NCBI GenBank assembly: GCA_903895845.1
Contig: CAITVK010000028.1
Span: 62,001 to 126,000 of the forward strand
Source of the DNA: an uncultured Chitinophagaceae bacterium
GTDB taxonomy: Bacteria; Bacteroidota; Bacteroidia; Chitinophagales; Chitinophagaceae
Direction of reading: 5' to 3'
Length of the DNA stretch: 64,000 nt
Shown here piece after piece: positions 26,141-35,683 of this stretch (position 1 is the first letter of the stretch; the number at the start of each line of letters is the position of its first letter). The position numbers were made by a program, and so were the translations under genes. A model generated the notes under the pieces. It saw only the letters and a list, made by a program, of their open reading frames with translations, did no database searches and was not told the origin of the DNA.

Positions 26141-27892
26141 ATGAACAAACTAAACAAGCTGTTTTCATTGATTATCGTGGCTTTATTAGTAGTAAATTTT
26201 GCAATGGCGCAAAATCTTAGCGACGGTATCAAAATGTTGGACTATCAAAAGAATCAGTCGGCAAAAGACATCTTCAAGAAATTGTATGATGCCGATAGCA
26301 AGAATCCTGAAGTAATTTATTGGTACGGTCAGGCTTTTTTGGCATTTGATGACTATGCAGGTGCTAAGGCAGTTTATCAAAAAGCATTGCAGGATGGTAT
26401 AAATGATCCTTGGATAATAGTTGGTATGGGTCATGTTGAGATTATGGAAGGTGGCGACATCAACTCTGCCAAGCAAAAGTTTGAGCAAGCCATCACCATG
26501 ACAAAAGATATAAAGGGAAAGAAGAAAGCGAAAGTTTATCCACAGATTTTGGATGCTATCGGACGTGCAAATGCTGATGGTGGTTCTAAAAAAGGCGACC
26601 CTACTTATGCTATAGACAAACTGAAAGAAGCTGCAACGTTGGATGATAAATCTGCGGATATATTAATCAATATGGGTATTTGCTACTTAAAGATGGGCGC
26701 AGACGAAGGCGGTGACGCTGTAAAATCTTACATGGATGCAGCTACAAGGGAGCCAAAGAATCCGTTGCCTTCTTACAAAATTGGTAGAATCTATCAAAGT
26801 CAGAATAACAAGGAATTGTTTGATCAGTTTTACAATGCAACTATTGCAAACGACCCTGCTTTTCCCCCCGTTTATCTTTCGTTATACGATTATTATGCGT
26901 ACAGGGATGTTCCGAAAGCAAAAGAATGTATAGAGAAATATATTCAATATGCTGATAAGTCTTGCGAAACAGACTATTTCTATTGTGATTATCTGTTTAG
27001 GGAAGGTAAATACCAAGAAAGCCTGGACAAGGTAAAAGCATTGGAAACAGGAGATTGCAAGGGCTATTATCGCAACAACCTATTGTTTGCTTATGATTAC
27101 GACAGATTGGGAGATTCTGCAAATGCAAAGGCATCTATCGATAAATATTTCTCGAATGTTAATGCTAGCAAGATTACCAATAGCGATTATGATATTGCCA
27201 TCACCATCTATTCTAAAATTGCTGGAAGCGATTCTTTGGCTGTAGGATACATACAAAGAGCAATTGAAGCTGATACTGTTTTGGCTGATAAGGTTAAATA
27301 TGCTAACCAAGCAGCCGAAATTTACGGAAAGGCAAAAAAATATAGAGAGCAAATAAAATGGCTACAAAAAGCAGTAACATTGAAAGGGGGAACAATGGGT
27401 GAAGTAGACTATTATAAATTGGCAAGCACAGCATTGAGTGGTAAGGATTATGAAGCTACTTTAGAAATAGCTAAGAACTACGTAGTTGCTTTTCCAGACA
27501 AACCACAAGGCTACTACTTTAGTGTAAAGGCAGCAAAAGGAATTGATACAAGCGCTACTTTAGGTACTGCGATAGAACCAATTTTGCAACAAGATTCTTT
27601 CTTGGTGAAACAAAATGAGACTTTATTGAAGGATTCAGTCACCAACAAGAAAACCATAGACAGAAACACAAGCATCTTGTATTCTAACTTGTGTTATCTG
27701 ATGGGTTATTACAATGATGTGCAGAAAGATGTTCCAAAAGCAATTGATGCTTGCGAGAAAATTATTGCACTTTATCCTGATGCAACTTCCGAGCAAAATA
27801 AGTTTGCGGTCCACATCAAGGATGTATTACAAAAATCTTTATCTAAGCCTTCTGGTAATAAGACAGGAGCTAATTCTAAGCCTCAGAAATAA
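26141..27892 (+). CDS. Secreted TPR-repeat protein
   Basis: A 583-residue periplasmic protein with a signal peptide (LFSLIIVALLVVNFAMA, cut before QNL) and many TPR helices (VIYWYGQAFLAFDDYAGAKAVYQKAL is a clear unit, seen from about residue 60). It follows the PstS-like gene, a pairing seen in other Bacteroidota near energy-transduction systems. It is probably a scaffold for an envelope complex. Confidence 0.85.
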   Translation: MNKLNKLFSLIIVALLVVNFAMAQNLSDGIKMLDYQKNQSAKDIFKKLYDADSKNPEVIYWYGQAFLAFDDYAGAKAVYQKALQDGINDPWIIVGMGHVEIMEGGDINSAKQKFEQAITMTKDIKGKKKAKVYPQILDAIGRANADGGSKKGDPTYAIDKLKEAATLDDKSADILINMGICYLKMGADEGGDAVKSYMDAATREPKNPLPSYKIGRIYQSQNNKELFDQFYNATIANDPAFPPVYLSLYDYYAYRDVPKAKECIEKYIQYADKSCETDYFYCDYLFREGKYQESLDKVKALETGDCKGYYRNNLLFAYDYDRLGDSANAKASIDKYFSNVNASKITNSDYDIAITIYSKIAGSDSLAVGYIQRAIEADTVLADKVKYANQAAEIYGKAKKYREQIKWLQKAVTLKGGTMGEVDYYKLASTALSGKDYEATLEIAKNYVVAFPDKPQGYYFSVKAAKGIDTSATLGTAIEPILQQDSFLVKQNETLLKDSVTNKKTIDRNTSILYSNLCYLMGYYNDVQKDVPKAIDACEKIIALYPDATSEQNKFAVHIKDVLQKSLSKPSGNKTGANSKPQK

Positions 27893-27899
27893 TTTTTAC

Positions 27900-27930
27900 A
27901 AAAAAACCCTTCTTTATTGAAGGGTTTTTT
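27900..27930 (+). terminator. Intrinsic terminator before nuoA
   Basis: AAAAAACCCTTC pairs perfectly with GAAGGGTTTTTT around TTTATT. It ends the TPR transcript and separates it from the nuo operon. Confidence 0.9.
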
Positions 27931-27951
27931 ATTTTGTATCCCCCGTATCCT

Positions 27952-27959
27952 TATTTTTG
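27952..27959 (+). promoter_or_regulatory. Bacteroidota -7 box (TATTTTTG) of the nuo operon
   Basis: An exact TAnnTTTG match 21 bases before the nuoA ATG, directly after the upstream terminator. A TTTG at 27933-27936 could be the -33 element, but the spacing is short. The box overlaps the TTG at 27957, which argues against the longer start. Confidence 0.5.
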
Positions 27960-27980
27960 CACACCGTAAACGTTCACATT

Positions 27981-28379
27981 ATGACTTGGCTAACCCTTCT
28001 TTTAGATGTTCAGGATACTTCAGCGGCCAGTTATCTCCCTATCGCAATACAATTAATTTTCGCAGCAGGTTTTGTTGCTGCAATGATTGGTATGTCTGCT
28101 TTGGTTGGTCCTAAAAGACAAACAAAAGATAAATTAGAAACATTCACTAGCGGTATCACTACGCACGGAGATGCACGTCAGCCAATGGCTATCAAGTATT
28201 TTTTGGTAGCGATTCTGTTTGTTTTATTCGATGTGGAGGTAATATTCTTTTATCCTTATGCCGTAAACTTCAGAAGTTTGGGATGGGCAGGTTTTGTGGA
28301 AGTATTGATGTTTGTAGGGTTCTTCTTAATAGGATTTACTTATATCATCAAGAAAGGAGCTTTGACTTGGGAAGATTAA
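27981..28379 (+). CDS. nuoA: NADH-quinone oxidoreductase subunit A
   Basis: A 132-residue membrane subunit of complex I with three membrane segments. The diagnostic loop is KLETFTSGITTHGDARQPMAIKYF followed by FDVEVIFFYPYA (acidic residues in the second membrane helix). I chose the ATG at 27981; a TTG at 27957 lies inside the promoter-like box. First gene of the nuo operon. Confidence 0.95.
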   Translation: MTWLTLLLDVQDTSAASYLPIAIQLIFAAGFVAAMIGMSALVGPKRQTKDKLETFTSGITTHGDARQPMAIKYFLVAILFVLFDVEVIFFYPYAVNFRSLGWAGFVEVLMFVGFFLIGFTYIIKKGALTWED

Positions 28380-28449
28380 TGAAAAACAATTTCAGATAGA
28401 TTGGGTTATTTGTAAGGGTAATTACAATCGAATCTAAAAAGTATAACTT

Positions 28450-29031
28450 ATGCGTCCGGTACGTTTTAATATCAATGCGAAAACAGCAAATATTGCAGAT
28501 GCAATAGGCGCTCCACCACCAGGTTTTGCTGGAGAAGGTTTCTTTACTACTAAGATGAGTGATGTTGTAGGGTTGGCTCGCAAGAATTCATTGTGGCCAT
28601 TGCCTTTTGCAACTTCCTGTTGTGGTATTGAATTTATGGCCACTATGGCTTCCCATTATGATTTGTCTAGGTTTGGTGCTGAAAGAGTAGGTTTCTCTCC
28701 TCGTCAGTGCGACTTATTAATGGTAATGGGTACGATCTCCAAGAAGATGGGTCCTGTTTTGCGTCAGGTGTATTTGCAAATGGCAGAACCTCGCTGGGTT
28801 ATGGCGGTAGGTGCTTGTGCAAGTAGCGGTGGTATTTTTGATACTTACAGTGTATTGCAAGGAATTGACCAGGTAATACCTGTAGATGTATATGTGCCGG
28901 GTTGCCCTCCAAGACCAGAAGCCATCATTGATGGTTTTATGAGAATACAAGATTTGGTAGGACAAGAAAGTGTGCGCAGAAGAAACGGCGAGCAATACAA
29001 AGCTTTATTAAACAGCTACGGAATAGAATAA
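28450..29031 (+). CDS. nuoB: NADH-quinone oxidoreductase subunit B
   Basis: A 193-residue peripheral-arm subunit that binds the last Fe-S cluster (N2). The paired cysteines are in [10 protein letters not shown], with further ligands in VGACASSGG and [10 protein letters not shown]. It passes electrons to quinone at the junction with NuoD and NuoH. Confidence 0.97.
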   Translation: MRPVRFNINAKTANIADAIGAPPPGFAGEGFFTTKMSDVVGLARKNSLWPLPFATSCCGIEFMATMASHYDLSRFGAERVGFSPRQCDLLMVMGTISKKMGPVLRQVYLQMAEPRWVMAVGACASSGGIFDTYSVLQGIDQVIPVDVYVPGCPPRPEAIIDGFMRIQDLVGQESVRRRNGEQYKALLNSYGIE

Positions 29032-29032
29032 A

Positions 29033-29539
29033 ATGGCAATAACTAATTCATACATACAAGAAAAGCTTACAGAGAAATTTGGCGAACAAGTAACCAATTT
29101 CGAAGAAACGTATGATATGCTTTCATTTGAGTCTCCAAAAGAGCTGAACCTGAAAGTATTACAGTTTTTGTATGACGAACCTACTTTGAGCTTTCAGTTT
29201 ATGACTGATTTAACTGCTGTTCATTATCCCAAACAAGTAGGAAGGGAATTGGCAGTTGTTTACCATTTGCATAATTTGGTTGAGAATGTTCGTTTGAGGT
29301 TTAAAGTCTTTACAGATGTAAATACACCGGATGTTTTCACAGCTTCTAAACTGTTTGAAGCAGCAAACTGGATGGAAAGAGAAACGTATGATTTCTTTGG
29401 GATAAATTTTGTTGGACATCCTAATTTGAAAAGAGTATTGAACGTTGACGAAATGGATTATTTCCCTTTAAGAAAAGAATTTCCATTGGAAGACCAGACA
29501 AGAATTGATAAGGATGATGAAATGTTTGGTAGGGGATAA
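29033..29539 (+). CDS. nuoC: NADH-quinone oxidoreductase subunit C
   Basis: A 168-residue, 30-kDa-type subunit. The family pattern is seen in WMERETYDFFGINFVGHPNLKRVL and the C-terminal PLRKEFPLED. It starts one base after the nuoB stop and is separate from nuoD, unlike the fused nuoCD of enterobacteria. Confidence 0.96.
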   Translation: MAITNSYIQEKLTEKFGEQVTNFEETYDMLSFESPKELNLKVLQFLYDEPTLSFQFMTDLTAVHYPKQVGRELAVVYHLHNLVENVRLRFKVFTDVNTPDVFTASKLFEAANWMERETYDFFGINFVGHPNLKRVLNVDEMDYFPLRKEFPLEDQTRIDKDDEMFGRG

Positions 29540-29541
29540 GA

Positions 29542-29597
29542 GTTGTAAGTAGTAGGTTTTAAGTATTAAGTAATAGGTTTTAAGTAATACGTTAAGA
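29542..29597. repeat. Eight heptamers (GTNNTAA) between nuoC and nuoD
   Basis: Units in order: GTTGTAA, GTAGTAG, GTTTTAA, GTATTAA, GTAATAG, GTTTTAA, GTAATAC, GTTAAGA. The phase is exact over 56 bases. It fills most of the 91-base gap inside an operon and must be transcribed. Confidence 0.85.
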
Positions 29598-29630
29598 AAA
29601 TAAAAGAGTTCCTTCAGTGGAACATCGCTT

Positions 29631-30851
29631 ATGGATCATCATGTAAAACTGCCGGAAGGCTCGATAGAAAGACAGACAACCACCTTGAACTTGGGGCCTA
29701 CGCACCCTGCAACACATGGTGTCTTCCAGAATATCCTTGAATTAGATGGTGAACGTATTGTTAGTTCCGAACAAACCGTCGGTTATATTCACCGTGCTTT
29801 TGAAAAACTAGCAGAAAGAAGACCACTTTACCAAATTACGCCCATCACTGACCGTCTGAATTATTGCAGTAGCCCCATCAACAACATGGGCTGGCACATT
29901 GCCTGCGAAAAATTACTGAAGATAAAAACACCAAAGAGAGTTGATTACCTACGTATCATTATCATGGAGTTGGCTCGGATTTCAGATCATTTGATTTGTA
30001 ATTCTATCGTTGGTGTGGATAGTGGAGCTTACACGGGATTTTTATATGTAATGCAATATCGTGAATTGATTTATGAGATTTACGAAGAAATATGCGGTTC
30101 TCGTTTAACAACTAATATTGGTCGTGTTGGTGGGTTTGAAAGAAATTTCAATGCTACTGCTTTCAATAAACTAGAAAAGTTCTTAAAGGAATATCCAAAG
30201 GTTTTGAAAGAGTTTGGTGACTTATTTATCCGTAACAGGATATTTATGGATAGACTTCAAAACACAGGGGGCATTAGTGCTGAAAGAGCTTTGAATTATG
30301 GATTTACTGGGCCAAACTTAAGAGCAGCAGGCGTTGACTACGATGTTCGTGTCCATTCGCCATACAGTAGCTACGAAGATTTTGATTTTACTGTTCCGGT
30401 TGGTAAAACAGGAGATAACTACGATAGATTCCTAGTAAGGGATCAGGAAATGTGGCAAAGCTTAAGCATTATTGAACAAGCATATAAAAAGGTTCAAGAG
30501 TTTAAGGGTTCAGAAGCAGAGATTTATCACGCAGAAGTTCCTGAATTTTATTTGCCTAAGAAAGAGGACGTTTACACAAAGATGGAAGCGCTCATCTGGC
30601 ATTTTAAAATTATCATGGGCGAAACTGCTATTCCGAAAGGAGAGGTTTACCAGAGTGTGGAAGGCGGAAATGGTGAATTAGGATTCTATTTCATCAGTGA
30701 TGGTGGAAGAACGCCTTATCGTTTACACTTCCGCAGACCATGCTTCATTTACTATCAGGCCTACAGTGAATTGACAAGAAATGGAATGTTAAGCGATGCA
30801 ATCATTACAATGAGTAGTTTGAACTTGATTGCAGGAGAGTTGGATGCATAA
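29631..30851 (+). CDS. nuoD: NADH-quinone oxidoreductase subunit D
   Basis: A 406-residue 49-kDa-type subunit forming much of the quinone site. Recognised by LNLGPTHPATHGVFQ near the N-terminus, ITDRLNYCSSP, the GGFERNF loop and the C-terminal GELGFYFISDGGRTPYR and LIAGELDA end. Confidence 0.97.
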   Translation: MDHHVKLPEGSIERQTTTLNLGPTHPATHGVFQNILELDGERIVSSEQTVGYIHRAFEKLAERRPLYQITPITDRLNYCSSPINNMGWHIACEKLLKIKTPKRVDYLRIIIMELARISDHLICNSIVGVDSGAYTGFLYVMQYRELIYEIYEEICGSRLTTNIGRVGGFERNFNATAFNKLEKFLKEYPKVLKEFGDLFIRNRIFMDRLQNTGGISAERALNYGFTGPNLRAAGVDYDVRVHSPYSSYEDFDFTVPVGKTGDNYDRFLVRDQEMWQSLSIIEQAYKKVQEFKGSEAEIYHAEVPEFYLPKKEDVYTKMEALIWHFKIIMGETAIPKGEVYQSVEGGNGELGFYFISDGGRTPYRLHFRRPCFIYYQAYSELTRNGMLSDAIITMSSLNLIAGELDA

Positions 30852-30870
30852 TTTATAAAGAAATTGATAA

Positions 30871-31368
30871 ATGAAATTTTCAGAAGATAAATTGGCAAAA
30901 GTTAGTGAGATAATAGCTCGCTATCCCGAAGGCAAACAAAAGAGTGCTTTATTGCCGCTATTGCATTTGGCACAGGAAGAATTTGGTGGTTGGTTGAGTG
31001 CGGATACAATGGATTATGTTGCTGAATTATTAAGCATCACACCCATCGAGGTTTATGAGGTAGCTACTTTTTATAGTATGTATAACTTGAAGCCAGTTGG
31101 AAAGTATATGTTTGAGGTTTGCCAAACTGGACCTTGTATGGTTAGAGGTTGCGATGACATCATTGCTTATATCACAGAAAAATTAGGCATTAAACCAGGT
31201 GAAACAACTACTGACGGTTTGTTTACTTTAAAAACTGTAGAATGTTTAGGGGCATGTGGATATGCGCCTATGATGCAGTTAGGGAAGTTTTATAGAGAAC
31301 ATCTTACCAAACAAAGGGTTGATGAGATTATAGAAGAGTGTAGAAATAAAGCAGCGTTGAATAACTAA
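30871..31368 (+). CDS. nuoE: NADH-quinone oxidoreductase subunit E
   Basis: A 165-residue thioredoxin-fold subunit with one 2Fe-2S cluster. Its four ligands are in CQTGPC and in CLGACGYAPMMQ. It forms the NADH-oxidising head together with NuoF and NuoG. Confidence 0.97.
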   Translation: MKFSEDKLAKVSEIIARYPEGKQKSALLPLLHLAQEEFGGWLSADTMDYVAELLSITPIEVYEVATFYSMYNLKPVGKYMFEVCQTGPCMVRGCDDIIAYITEKLGIKPGETTTDGLFTLKTVECLGACGYAPMMQLGKFYREHLTKQRVDEIIEECRNKAALNN

Positions 31369-31374
31369 TTTATT

Positions 31375-31815
31375 ATGAAAAAAATACTGATACTCATTTT
31401 GGTTTGTTTTAGTGGACTTGTTGTAAAGGCACAAGAGTCTTATGATAAAGTAATAACTGAAAAGGTTCAAGCACTTAACAGTGCCATATTTGTAAAAAAG
31501 GATAGTGCTGCATTAGAAAGCTTATTGGGCAAAGAAGTAATTTATTGTCATTCTAGCGGAAAGGTAGAAACAAGGCAAGAGATGATTAAGAACGCTTTAG
31601 CGAATGCGTCTACTTACTCAGATGTAAAAACAGAAGTTACAAATATCGTTGCGCATAAAAAAACAGTAGTTGTTAGACATATAATCACAGCTACTGAGAA
31701 TTTGAAAGATGGTAAAACTTCGCCTTTGAAACTTGGTGTTGTTCAAACTTGGATAAGTGAGGATAAAGAGTGGAAGCTGATAGGAAGGCAAGCAGTTAAG
31801 TTACCGCTTCAATAG
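31375..31815 (+). CDS. Secreted SnoaL/NTF2-like (DUF4440-type) protein inside the nuo operon
   Basis: A 146-residue protein with a signal peptide (MKKILILILVCFSGLVVKA, cut before QES) and an NTF2-like cone fold: FVKKDSAALESLLGKEVIYCHSSGKVETRQEMI and the late VVQTWISEDKEWKLIGRQAV strand pair. It starts 6 bases after nuoE and lies 56 bases before nuoF, so it is almost certainly co-transcribed. It is not a complex I subunit that I know. Its exported location makes a direct part in the NADH head unlikely. Confidence 0.8.
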   Translation: MKKILILILVCFSGLVVKAQESYDKVITEKVQALNSAIFVKKDSAALESLLGKEVIYCHSSGKVETRQEMIKNALANASTYSDVKTEVTNIVAHKKTVVVRHIITATENLKDGKTSPLKLGVVQTWISEDKEWKLIGRQAVKLPLQ

Positions 31816-31871
31816 AAAATATTAGAATTAATTAATAAAGCTTTTTGCTTCAAGCTCACAAGCAGTAGGAT

Positions 31872-33230
31872 ATGGCAATAAAATTATTATTAGAAAAGGC
31901 TCACGTTCAAGGCATTCGTACCTACGAAGTCTATCGTCGCGAAGGCGGATATACTGCTTTGGAAAAGGCTTTAAAAGAAATGAGTCCAGAAGCCATTGTA
32001 GAGGAATTGAAGAAAAGTGGTATGCGTGGTCGTGGTGGCGCAGGTTTCCCTACAGGCATGAAATGGAGCTTTATTGCAAAACCAGAGGGTGTTCCTCGTC
32101 ATTTGGTTTGTAATGCCGATGAAAGCGAGCCAGGTACTTTCAAGGATAGATACTTAATGGAGTTCTTACCCCATTTATTAATAGAAGGCTTAATCATTTC
32201 TTCTTTTGCACTAGGGTCTAATGCAACCTATATCTATATTAGAGGTGAATATGCTTGGATTCCTGATATTCTAGAAGAAGCCATCAGAGAAGCAAAAGCG
32301 GCAGGGTTCTTAGGTAAAAATATTTTGGGAACTGGTTTCGATTGTGAAATATATGTTCAACGTGGTGCTGGTGCTTATATCTGTGGTGAGGAAACAGCCT
32401 TGATTGAAAGCCTTGAAGGCAAACGTGGTAATCCAAGAATTAAACCGCCGTTCCCAGCTATTAAAGGTGTTTGGGATAGACCAACTGTGGTAAACAATGT
32501 AGAAACCTTGGCTGCTTTAGTTCCAATCATCAAAATGGGTGGTGAGGAATATGCTAAGATTGGGGTAGGTCGTTCCACTGGTACAAAACTAATTTCTGCT
32601 TGTGGTAATCTTAATAAACCTGGTGTTTATGAAATAGATATGACCATCAGCGTGGAAGAATTTATTTATAGTGATGAGTATTGCGGTGGTATTCCTAATG
32701 GAAAAAGGCTGAAAGCTTGTATTCCTGGTGGATCATCAGTGCCAATTCTTCCTGCAAACTTATTGTTGAAGACTGCTAAAGGCGAAACACGTTACATGAA
32801 CTACGAGAGTTTGAGTGATGGTGGATTTGCTACTGGTTCAATGATGGGTAGTGGTGGATTTATCGTTTTGGATGAAGACCAGTGTGTGGTTAAACATACC
32901 CTAACACTAGCAAGATTCTATCGCCACGAAAGTTGTGGTCAGTGTAGTCCTTGCCGTGAGGGAACTGGTTGGATGGAAAAGATTTTGAAGAATATTGAAA
33001 CTGGAAAAGGAAAAATGTCTGACATTGACCTTTTGTGGGATATTCAAAGGAGAATAGAAGGAAACACCATTTGTCCGTTGGGAGATGCTGCCGCTTGGCC
33101 AGTAGCTGCTGCCATCAGACATTTTAGAGATGAATTTGAATGGCATATAACTAACCCGCAGGAAGCACAAATAAGAAACTTTGGTTTGGCACATTATGCC
33201 GACCCAATCCATGTTCCTGTAACAGCATAG
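31872..33230 (+). CDS. nuoF: NADH-quinone oxidoreductase subunit F
   Basis: A 452-residue subunit that binds FMN, NADH and a 4Fe-4S cluster. The glycine-rich GRGGAGFPTGMKW is the NADH site, GAGAYICGEETALIESLEG the FMN-side motif, and ESCGQCSPCREGT with the late CPLGD Cys supplies cluster ligands. Confidence 0.97.
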   Translation: MAIKLLLEKAHVQGIRTYEVYRREGGYTALEKALKEMSPEAIVEELKKSGMRGRGGAGFPTGMKWSFIAKPEGVPRHLVCNADESEPGTFKDRYLMEFLPHLLIEGLIISSFALGSNATYIYIRGEYAWIPDILEEAIREAKAAGFLGKNILGTGFDCEIYVQRGAGAYICGEETALIESLEGKRGNPRIKPPFPAIKGVWDRPTVVNNVETLAALVPIIKMGGEEYAKIGVGRSTGTKLISACGNLNKPGVYEIDMTISVEEFIYSDEYCGGIPNGKRLKACIPGGSSVPILPANLLLKTAKGETRYMNYESLSDGGFATGSMMGSGGFIVLDEDQCVVKHTLTLARFYRHESCGQCSPCREGTGWMEKILKNIETGKGKMSDIDLLWDIQRRIEGNTICPLGDAAAWPVAAAIRHFRDEFEWHITNPQEAQIRNFGLAHYADPIHVPVTA

Positions 33231-33239
33231 TAAAAGTAT

Positions 33240-34322
33240 ATGAGCGAGCAACAATTATTTAAAGTAACCATTGATAATATTACGATAGAAGTTCCAGCAG
33301 GAACCTCTATTCTGGAAGCTGCCCGTAAAATTGGTGGAGAGGTTGCGCCACCTGCTATGTGTTTCTACAGCAAACTAAAAGGTAGTGGTGGTAAATGCCG
33401 TACTTGTTTGGTAGAGGTTTCTAAAGGTTCTGAAAAAGATCCTCGTCCAATGCCTAAATTGGTAGCAAGCTGCAGAACAACGGTGATGGATGGCATGGAA
33501 GTAAAAAATATCACGAGTCCAAAAGTGGTAGATGCTAGAGCAGGTGTAGTTGAATTTCTTTTATTGAATCATCCACTAGATTGTCCTATCTGCGACCAAG
33601 CTGGTGAATGTCATTTGCAAGATTTAAGCTACGAGCACGGAAAAGAAGGTACTCGTTACGAGTTTCAACGCCGTAAATTTAAAAAACATGATTTAGGTCC
33701 TTATATTCAACTACACATGACACGTTGCATTATGTGTTTCCGTTGCGTATATACTGCAAATCAGGTTACAGATAGCAGGGTTCATGGCGTTTTGGATAGA
33801 GGAGACCATGCTGAAATTGCCACTTACATTGAGAAGAGTTTAGATAATGACTTTATAGGAAACGTAATTGATGTATGCCCTGTAGGTGCATTAACCGATA
33901 AGACTTTCCGCTTCAAAAACCGTGTTTGGTTCTTGAAACCAATGGATGCGCACAGGGATTGTCCTAAGTGTAGCGGTAAAGTTACTTTGTGGAATAGGGG
34001 TGAAGAAGTGTTTAGGGTTACAGCACGCAAGGACGAGTGGGGTGAGGTAGAAGATTGGATTTGTAATGAATGTCGTTTTGAAAAGAAAAATTCAAGCGAT
34101 TGGGTGATAGAAGGGCCTAGAGAGATTAGCAGACATTCTGTTATCTCTCAAGGACATTATGTGAATACGGTTAAGCCAACAGAAACTTTCTTGGCGGTGA
34201 ATGATGGACGTGCACCTCACTTGTTATTGGATATTCATTCAGAAAGTGATGTAAACAAACCTGAAATTGAGTTGAGTCTCATCAATGGCCCTGCTCATTC
34301 AAATAATTTTAATTCTAAATAG
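33240..34322 (+). CDS. nuoG: NADH-quinone oxidoreductase subunit G, short form
   Basis: A 360-residue subunit with the N-terminal ferredoxin part (CFYSKL, GGKCRTCLVEV), the His/Cys-ligated cluster region (CPICDQAGECHLQD) and the RCIMCFRCVY cluster, then CPVGALTDK and two further CxxC-type pairs (CPKCSGK, CNEC). The molybdopterin-oxidoreductase-like domain of the enterobacterial protein (about 900 residues) is absent. Short NuoG forms occur in Bacteroidota, so this is not read as a truncation. Confidence 0.93.
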   Translation: MSEQQLFKVTIDNITIEVPAGTSILEAARKIGGEVAPPAMCFYSKLKGSGGKCRTCLVEVSKGSEKDPRPMPKLVASCRTTVMDGMEVKNITSPKVVDARAGVVEFLLLNHPLDCPICDQAGECHLQDLSYEHGKEGTRYEFQRRKFKKHDLGPYIQLHMTRCIMCFRCVYTANQVTDSRVHGVLDRGDHAEIATYIEKSLDNDFIGNVIDVCPVGALTDKTFRFKNRVWFLKPMDAHRDCPKCSGKVTLWNRGEEVFRVTARKDEWGEVEDWICNECRFEKKNSSDWVIEGPREISRHSVISQGHYVNTVKPTETFLAVNDGRAPHLLLDIHSESDVNKPEIELSLINGPAHSNNFNSK

Positions 34323-34348
34323 AATTAACGGATTAATTAGAGAATATT

Positions 34349-35404
34349 ATGACAATACTTGCACTAGACTGGTTTTTACTGATAGAAAAATTGATACTCA
34401 TTGCTATCATCATTTTCGCAAGTTTGGGCGTTGCGTTATATACCACTTTCGCTGAAAGAAAGGTAGCTGCCATCCTTCAAGACAGACCAGGACCTAACCG
34501 TGCCGGACCATTTGGTTTGCTTCAACCATTGGCTGATGGTCTTAAACTAATCACTAAAGAAGAAATTATTCCTACTCACGCCAACAAATGGTTGTTTATT
34601 TTAGGTCCTGGTTTGGCAATGACTGCTGCATTAATGACTTGCGCCGTTGTGCCTTGGGGTGGAACCATTGAAGTACTTGGCCATCAGGTAGATTTACAAA
34701 TTGCAGACGTAAACATTGGTATTCTCTATGTTTTTGCAGTAGTAAGTATGGGGGTTTATGGTGTAATGATTGGTGGTTGGGCTAGTAATAATAAATTTTC
34801 TTTGATGGCTGCTTTGCGTGCGGCTAGTCAGGCAATAAGTTACGAATTGGCAATGGGGCTTTCTTTAATTGCTCTTTTAATGGTTACTGGTTCGCTTAGT
34901 TTGCGCACCATCGTAGAACAACAAGTGGGGCATGTTTGGAACATTGTTTACCAACCTCTTGGGTTTCTTATCTTCTTTATTTGTGCTTTGGCTGAATGTA
35001 ACCGTACACCTTTCGATTTGCCTGAAGCAGAAAATGAATTGAACTTTGGTTATCACCAGGAGTATTCTTCTATGAAGCTTGGGTTTTACCTCTTTTCAGA
35101 ATACATCAATATGTTCATCAGTAGTACCATCATGGCTACAATGTTCTTTGGCGGTTACGATTTACCTTTTGTTACTAGTCATTTATCTATTCCCGGTACT
35201 GCTGCTATCGTTGGTATAGTTGTATTGATGGCTAAGGTGGTCATGTTTATCTTCTTGTTTATGTGGATTAGATGGACAATACCAAGGTTTCGTTATGATC
35301 AATTGATGGATTTAGGTTGGAAGAAGATGATTCCTTTGGCTTTGGCTAACATGTTGGTGACAGGATTCTTTATTTTGTGGCATCAGAATAACTGGCATTT
35401 TTAA
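34349..35404 (+). CDS. nuoH: NADH-quinone oxidoreductase subunit H
   Basis: A 351-residue membrane subunit with about eight segments linking the peripheral arm to the membrane arm. Seen in ERKVAAILQDRPGPNRAGPFGLLQPLADG and the loop ECNRTPFDLPEAENEL. Array B lies between its stop and nuoI. Confidence 0.97.
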   Translation: MTILALDWFLLIEKLILIAIIIFASLGVALYTTFAERKVAAILQDRPGPNRAGPFGLLQPLADGLKLITKEEIIPTHANKWLFILGPGLAMTAALMTCAVVPWGGTIEVLGHQVDLQIADVNIGILYVFAVVSMGVYGVMIGGWASNNKFSLMAALRAASQAISYELAMGLSLIALLMVTGSLSLRTIVEQQVGHVWNIVYQPLGFLIFFICALAECNRTPFDLPEAENELNFGYHQEYSSMKLGFYLFSEYINMFISSTIMATMFFGGYDLPFVTSHLSIPGTAAIVGIVVLMAKVVMFIFLFMWIRWTIPRFRYDQLMDLGWKKMIPLALANMLVTGFFILWHQNNWHF

Positions 35405-35442
35405 GTATTACTATCTATAGTTTAGTTTGCCAAGAAAGGCTT

Positions 35443-35652
35443 TTGGGATACTAAGGAGAGACCTTGGGATATGAAGTAGAGGCTTTGGGATACAAAGGAA
35501 CTGTTCCGGGATACAAAGGGAAAGCTTTGGGATACAAAGGAATGATTGTGGGATATGAAAGAAGTCTTTTGGGATATAAAGTAAAGGTGTTGGGATACAA
35601 GGGAAAGGATTTGGGATATAAAGGAGAAAATTTGGGATACAAAGGGAAACAG
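35443..35652. repeat. Array B: ten 21-bp tandem repeats between nuoH and nuoI
   Basis: Ten contiguous units of exactly 21 bp, starting TTGGGATACAAAGG in most copies, with the last seven or so bases more variable. Strand composition is strongly purine-biased on the plus strand. A plus frame open from 35464 runs through the array into the nuoI start (would read GYKGK-type heptapeptides) and a minus frame is open too. The last unit ends 31 bases before the nuoI ATG. It is transcribed as part of the nuo mRNA. Confidence 0.96.
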
Positions 35653-35683
35653 CTAACTTATATTATAAAGAAGAAAAACGCTT

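Noticed and set aside
33240-34322. nuoG as truncated gene
   Set aside because: Short NuoG forms are known in Bacteroidota and all cluster motifs of the N-terminal part are intact.
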